Source of the DNA: Carposina sasakii
Taxonomy: Eukaryota > Arthropoda > Insecta > Lepidoptera > Carposinidae
Reading direction: 5' to 3'
Length of the DNA stretch: 64,000 bases
Assembly (NCBI GenBank): GCA_014607495.2
Contig: CP053153.1
Location: 8,246,001 to 8,310,000 of the forward strand
In this document: positions 60,001 to 64,000 of the stretch, piece by piece
Layout of the letters: each line of letters starts with the position of its first letter
How positions within the stretch are numbered: the stretch's first letter is position 1
Notes under the pieces: model-generated
Told to the model about the DNA's origin: nothing
Databases searched by the model: none
Seen by the model: only the letters and a program-made list of their open reading frames with translations
Position numbers and translations under genes: made by a program

Positions 60001-62999
60001 CTTGAAAAATTATTAAACCCAGGGCCAAGTTCAGCAATCAGGTTTCACAAAAATACCTATAGTATAAACATTTGTCACATGTCTTATTTTAACACGTAAA
60101 TAAAAGATGGGGATTCCCGATCATGTCATATTACGAGCATCGTAATAAATCCGATGGGTTTTAACAGTACTCATTGTTTTATTTCGAAAATAACATCATG
60201 AGCAGATTGCTTTTGTTGTATTGTGAGCTCCGTTTGGATTTGGGAAATCCGCCGCTGCCAGGATGTCGGTAGCATGTGGACTTGTACACACTTTAATCGC
60301 AGGGGATTCAATGTCAATGATAACACACTGCTAATGACGTAATATCCAGTCTGAAGCTAAAGGCTTTTTACTTTTGTTCAGCTTCAATGCAATAGAAGCA
60401 TTGTTGTTGCTCACTGTTTAAGTTACATAGTCGCTTAACCTACTCAACTACAATACCTAAATGACAGAGCTCAATGCGTTATTGGGCAACTTTAACGTAG
60501 TTAATATTATATTTTTGCATTTGTATGGGTTTAATTAACTCACTTAATGCAACGCGTAGTAACAGATTTTCTATTAGACTTGGAACGTTGAAAGCCACTT
60601 CTAAAAATAAATTGTGAGCTTTTGAACTCTATACTATGCGATAATATTTTACAAAAATAATTAAATAGCTATTTAGCATACCTATCTTTTTTGATATTAT
60701 TAATCGGTGTGCAAGCGATGACCGTGAACTACTACGCCTAACGAATTTTCATTAGCCTTTGACTTTAATAAAATCGGAAATTTCCGAACTTTTAATTTGT
60801 ATTCTAGGAATTTGTTGTCCGAACGCGTGTCAATGTCACGGGAAAGATTAACCTTTGCATGGTATTGAGTTTCTAGATATGTGTTGATCAGTGGAATGTA
60901 GCTTTGAGTGGACACTAGTAAAATTCTTCGGCTCTTATGTAATAAATGGGTACATCGTGGATCTTTGGTTATTAATGAGCAAGCCTTTGCATTGTCAGGC
61001 GTACAAAGACAACAAACGATTGATGTGACGATTTTATCTCGGCATGACGATGTTAGGCGGCTAACGGAACTGTCTTTTCGTCATCGGCGTGAATGCACCA
61101 CGGGCCGGCTGGATGCGGGCAAGTCCGGGTGTTTTGAAATGTGAAGGCCGAACGTTGAGGGCAATTCGTCGCAGTCCCTGTGCCATTTACTTGGGCCTCG
61201 GGCTAACTATAGCTCTTGTGAGCCGATTTCCAAAATGGCTGCAATGATTATTACAACCTTAGCTTTTAATTTAGCTATTAGTTCTCTACTTTAATTTACA
61301 TGCATTATATGTAATAGCAGTTGCTTATGCTTATTTATTAGCAGAGGCGGCTACTGACATTTTTAGATGGGTGTTCACTCCCTTAACGAATGGGATGATG
61401 CAAGTTCAACCGTACACTTATAAAAATTCAGATGACCTAATGAAACACATTAAAGACAACCATATCGCGTTCTAACTCGGACTAAGCGGCCTCTAGTGGC
61501 CGCATACGCGAATTAAAGTGAGCGGCGCTCCAGATAAGACTAATCTACACTAATATTATAAAGAGGAAAACTTTGTTTGTTTGGTTGTAATGAATAGGCT
61601 CAAAAACTACTGGACCGATTTCAAAAATTCTTTCACCGTTAGAATCCTTATTGGACCTGGATGAACATAGGCTATAAGAATTTCCCGATATTCCCACGGG
61701 AAGGCGACCAACGGGAATTCTATATTTTTTACGAAAACCGCTATACATATGAAGCTGAAATCGGGCATATATGTTCATTGGGGACAGCGAGGGAGGACTA
61801 AAAACGGATTTCCCGAAATTCCCACGGGAAGGGGACAAACGGGAATTCATAGTTTTTACGAAAACCGCTATACATATGAAGCTGAAATCGGGCATATATG
61901 TTCATTGGGGACAGCGAGGGAGGACTAAAAACGGATTTCCCGAAATTCCCACGGGAAGGGGACAAACGGGAATTCATAGTTTTTACGAAAACCGCTATAC
62001 ATATGAAGCTGAAATTGGGCATATATGTTCATTAGGGACTGCGAGGAAACACTAGAACGGATTTCCCGAAATTCCCACGGGAAGGAGACCAACGGGAATT
62101 ATTTATTTTTTACGAAAACGGTTAAACATGTGAATCTGAAGTTGAGCATATATGTTTATTTGGGACCCCGAGGAAGCACTGGGAACGGATTTCCCGAAAT
62201 TCCCACGGGAAGGGGACAAACGTGAATTAATTTTTTACGACAACCGCGATAACATATAGGCTACTTTTTACACTTAACATATAGGCTACTTTTTATTTTT
62301 TCTGTAGTCCACGCGGACGGAGTCGCGGGCGTCCACTAGTTTTTCATATACGTACGAAATCTTCTGTTTCACGCGCCGCCCTATGTCGGTATGTCTCTTT
62401 CGCACTCATTGAATACAGTACTAGGAATCGTACCAAATTTCGTTTCATTGGAACGCGATCGCTAGAGCTCCACTCGATACATAAGATTATAACTTACTTG
62501 AGACGAGCGCGTAGACACTATTGTATAAACATAGTAGAATTGAAAGATAATTATAAATATGGAGAAATATAGATTGTCTATGTAATCTTCGTGGGTGGAA
62601 GTGCACCGCACCAGCGCTCCTTAGGACGAGCCGCCAGTGTTTATTAGTCGTTGATTTAATATTGAGTACTTTACGATTCAACGACGATATTATAGGTAGC
62701 TTTTTTAGTTTGAGTGCTAACTGCTAACTCAGTCGTGTTTTTTTTTCAGTAGCACCCTTCCGTGTGTATAACCTTCTATGCCTAATAGAGGATGACAGAA
62801 TTATCATCTTGAGTCTGTATTCGTGTCGTATTGTAAACATTGTTGTTTAATTTTGCAGCCGTAAACGAAAACTGCTTTGTAGTAGCAAAGCAAATAATTG
62901 TGTTCTGTGTATTTACCCAAGCAACTAGGTAACTGTGAAAATTCCTTTATAATTACTTACCTTAAAGTTGCCAAGTTCCATTGTCTGTTTTAGGGTCAT
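51076..62999 (-). CDS. Ser-rich tail-anchored membrane protein, about 201 residues, family unknown
   Basis: Exons (minus strand): 62999-62961, 52970-52839, 52161-51768, 51116-51076. Donors and acceptors are canonical (the first donor is AAG|GTAAGT), phases 0, 0, 1 agree, and the frame ends in TAA. The start could be 62999 (MTLKQTMELG) or the in-frame second Met at 62981; both have A at -3. Order: short start; residues about 14-65 Ser/Gly-rich and polar (HEWHIPRPS, then Ser-Gly repeats); a long hydrophilic middle; a juxtamembrane KEKKSCCC cluster that could be lipid-modified; one hydrophobic span at about 165-186 (ITVLVISMTILFSACILAAI); and a 13-residue basic tail (RMRKETGIYKYS). There is no signal peptide. 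A span this close to the end is the form of tail-anchored proteins, which are inserted after translation and face the cytosol. The job of this protein is unknown. The ~10 kb first intron suggests regulatory content. Confidence 0.75.
55420..55640 (+). repeat. LINE 3' fragment with (GAT)n tail
   Basis: Contains cccatgtctgcccgtgggta, a block common near the 3' end of arthropod LINEs, then codons reading HALGEAYVQEDCNRL and a gatgatgataatgatgatga tail at 55612-55636. 5'-truncated and degraded. Confidence 0.55.
61544..62340 (+). mobile_element. Non-autonomous Helitron carrying a 127-bp minisatellite
   Basis: Begins TC (tctacactaatattataaag) after an A and ends in a hairpin plus CTAGT before a T, as Helitrons do when they insert at A^T. 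The last 31 bases match the Helitron ending at 49135. No Rep/helicase is encoded. Five tandem units fill the centre. Confidence 0.8.
61680..62241 (+). repeat. Five tandem ~127-bp units inside the Helitron
   Basis: Units start at 61680, 61808, 61935, 62061 and 62189 (spacings 128, 127, 126, 128), each at tttcccgaaattcccacggg or a close variant. Units 2 and 3 are almost identical, the others more diverged, and the last is cut short. Each unit contains an inverted pair ttcccg / cgggaa. The 74-116 codon frames here (61545, 61771, 61798, 62025) come from the repeat and are not genes. Confidence 0.85.
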
Positions 63000-64000
63000 C
63001 GTTGATAATTGTTTCACGTTATGGTTTTCTCTGGATCCAACCCGGATCAGATAGGTTAACATATACCAATTTGATAAATATCGCGACAAGAGATTCTTTT
63101 ACTATCATATAGAATAGGATAATAAAATTTGGATGCTCGAAACCAATAGCGAGCAAATCGTTCAATATATTCGTCATTTAGTATGTTGTAGGAAATACTA
63201 AACCGAGATTCGCCATGTTAAATAATAGCTTACTACATGTTTGCGAAATATCAGATGTATAGGTAATCGAGAGCCTCAAATGGCAAACCGTAGGAGTCTC
63301 CGTATTAAACTACACTACAGCTACAAGTAGGTAAAGAGTTGGCAAATCAGGCCTTAATTCATTCGCTTTTCACTAAAAGATTTCTCCTTCCTTTTGTCGA
63401 CCCTTCTGATTTCATTCCCTTCCTGAAATGTTATTTACCTCCTAATTTCTCAGATAGACATGTCTTGCTAAAAAACGCTGACCATCCTTTTACGAGTATG
63501 ATCCCGATCCCAAGTTCCCTTGCTTATCTTCTTATCAACTTATAAAATATTGGGTGGTAGAATTAGGCAGTTCTCGTTTATACTTATGTCAAGACCAGAC
63601 ATTCCTGAAGCACAGTGAAGCGAAATTCGTGGGCGACCGGTCGGAAAGTGTCATCATAATTTTTTTTAACTTTTATTCGTTGAAGAAACAAATTTAATGA
63701 AATTAGCTAGGTATGCTTTACCTATCTTACAAAATACGACATCGCAGTTTGCTTTATTTAATAAGTACAACAATCTTAAACTAGTCCATATCCTAAAACA
63801 ACTCCCACTTCAATGTTTCTATATAATAACAAACATTTGGAATGGAACTGGCAAAAAAATATTATAATTAAGTAGTATTCATTAAATTTGTTGACGTTAT
63901 TTAAAATTTACAAGAAATCCGGCGGCGCAATATTTTGTTTTTGCAAATTTGGAGCATGCGGATCTAATCAAGTTTTGGAGACGCTTATAATACCGATTTG
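63000..64000. other. Upstream region of the tail-anchored gene
   Basis: The leader and promoter of the minus-strand gene should begin here, but no specific element could be fixed. The 68-codon plus frame at 63339-63545 has no motif or splice partner. Confidence 0.35.

Larger units (their letters stand above)
52971..62960. other. First intron of the tail-anchored gene
   Basis: Nearly 10 kb with no supported coding exon. It contains a LINE fragment at 55420 and the Helitron at 61544. The block at 54370-55160 is less AT-rich and has broken frames on both strands (103 codons plus, 74 and 63 codons minus), but I could not assign it. The rest is unremarkable. Confidence 0.45.

Noticed and set aside
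61545..62225. Overlapping 66-116 codon frames on both strands
   Set aside because: They arise from the 127-bp tandem repeat within a Helitron. The unit length is not a multiple of three, so each copy reads in a different frame.
61680..62241. CRISPR-like array
   Set aside because: The tandem units are contiguous ~127-bp repeats without spacers, in a eukaryotic transposon.

Overview
The window is AT-rich nuclear DNA from an insect, most likely a moth or butterfly. The reasons are a few intron-split genes with GT/AG junctions, very AT-rich non-coding sequence, and a dense load of repeats of types familiar from Lepidoptera: tRNA-derived SINEs, RTE-like LINE 3' ends with ATGT or GAT tails, small Helitrons ending in CTAGT, and many foldback MITEs. 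No prokaryotic or organellar feature is visible.

Four genes can be assembled by hand with consistent splice phases. (1) Minus strand, 23097 to 11437: five GC-rich exons coding 278 residues, Tyr/Pro/His-rich at the N-terminus and acidic at the C-terminus, family not recognised. (2) Minus strand, 41824 to 35840: five exons coding a 471-residue BTB protein with two C-terminal C2H2 fingers, probably a nuclear regulator. (3) Plus strand, from 44908: the first four exons (182 codons) of nudC; the exons for its CS domain are not found downstream in the window. (4) Minus strand, 62999 to 51076: four exons coding about 201 residues, with a tiny first exon, a ~10 kb first intron and a membrane segment near the C-terminus (tail-anchored architecture).

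Layout. 1-11 kb is mostly non-coding, with a GC-rich island near 0.7 kb, a SINE with a clear target duplication at 3.4 kb and a nest of MITEs plus a LINE fragment at 5.9-7.2 kb. 11.1-23.4 kb is the unrecognised gene, with GC-rich islands in its introns. 23.4-35.8 kb is repeat-rich and holds a MULE element (30280-32441) with identical 117-bp terminal repeats, an 8-bp target duplication and a frameshifted FLYWCH/MULE transposase. 35.8-41.8 kb is the BTB gene; its third intron holds a mariner split by an RTE-like LINE end. 41.8-44.9 kb separates the BTB gene from nudC, which diverge. 46.6-51 kb holds MITEs and a Helitron where the rest of nudC was expected. 51-63 kb is the tail-anchored gene, whose long first intron contains a Helitron carrying a 127-bp minisatellite.

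The four genes show no sign of acting together; the strongest theme is layered transposon insertion. Gene models rest on reading frames and splice sites only. No transcript or database evidence was available.
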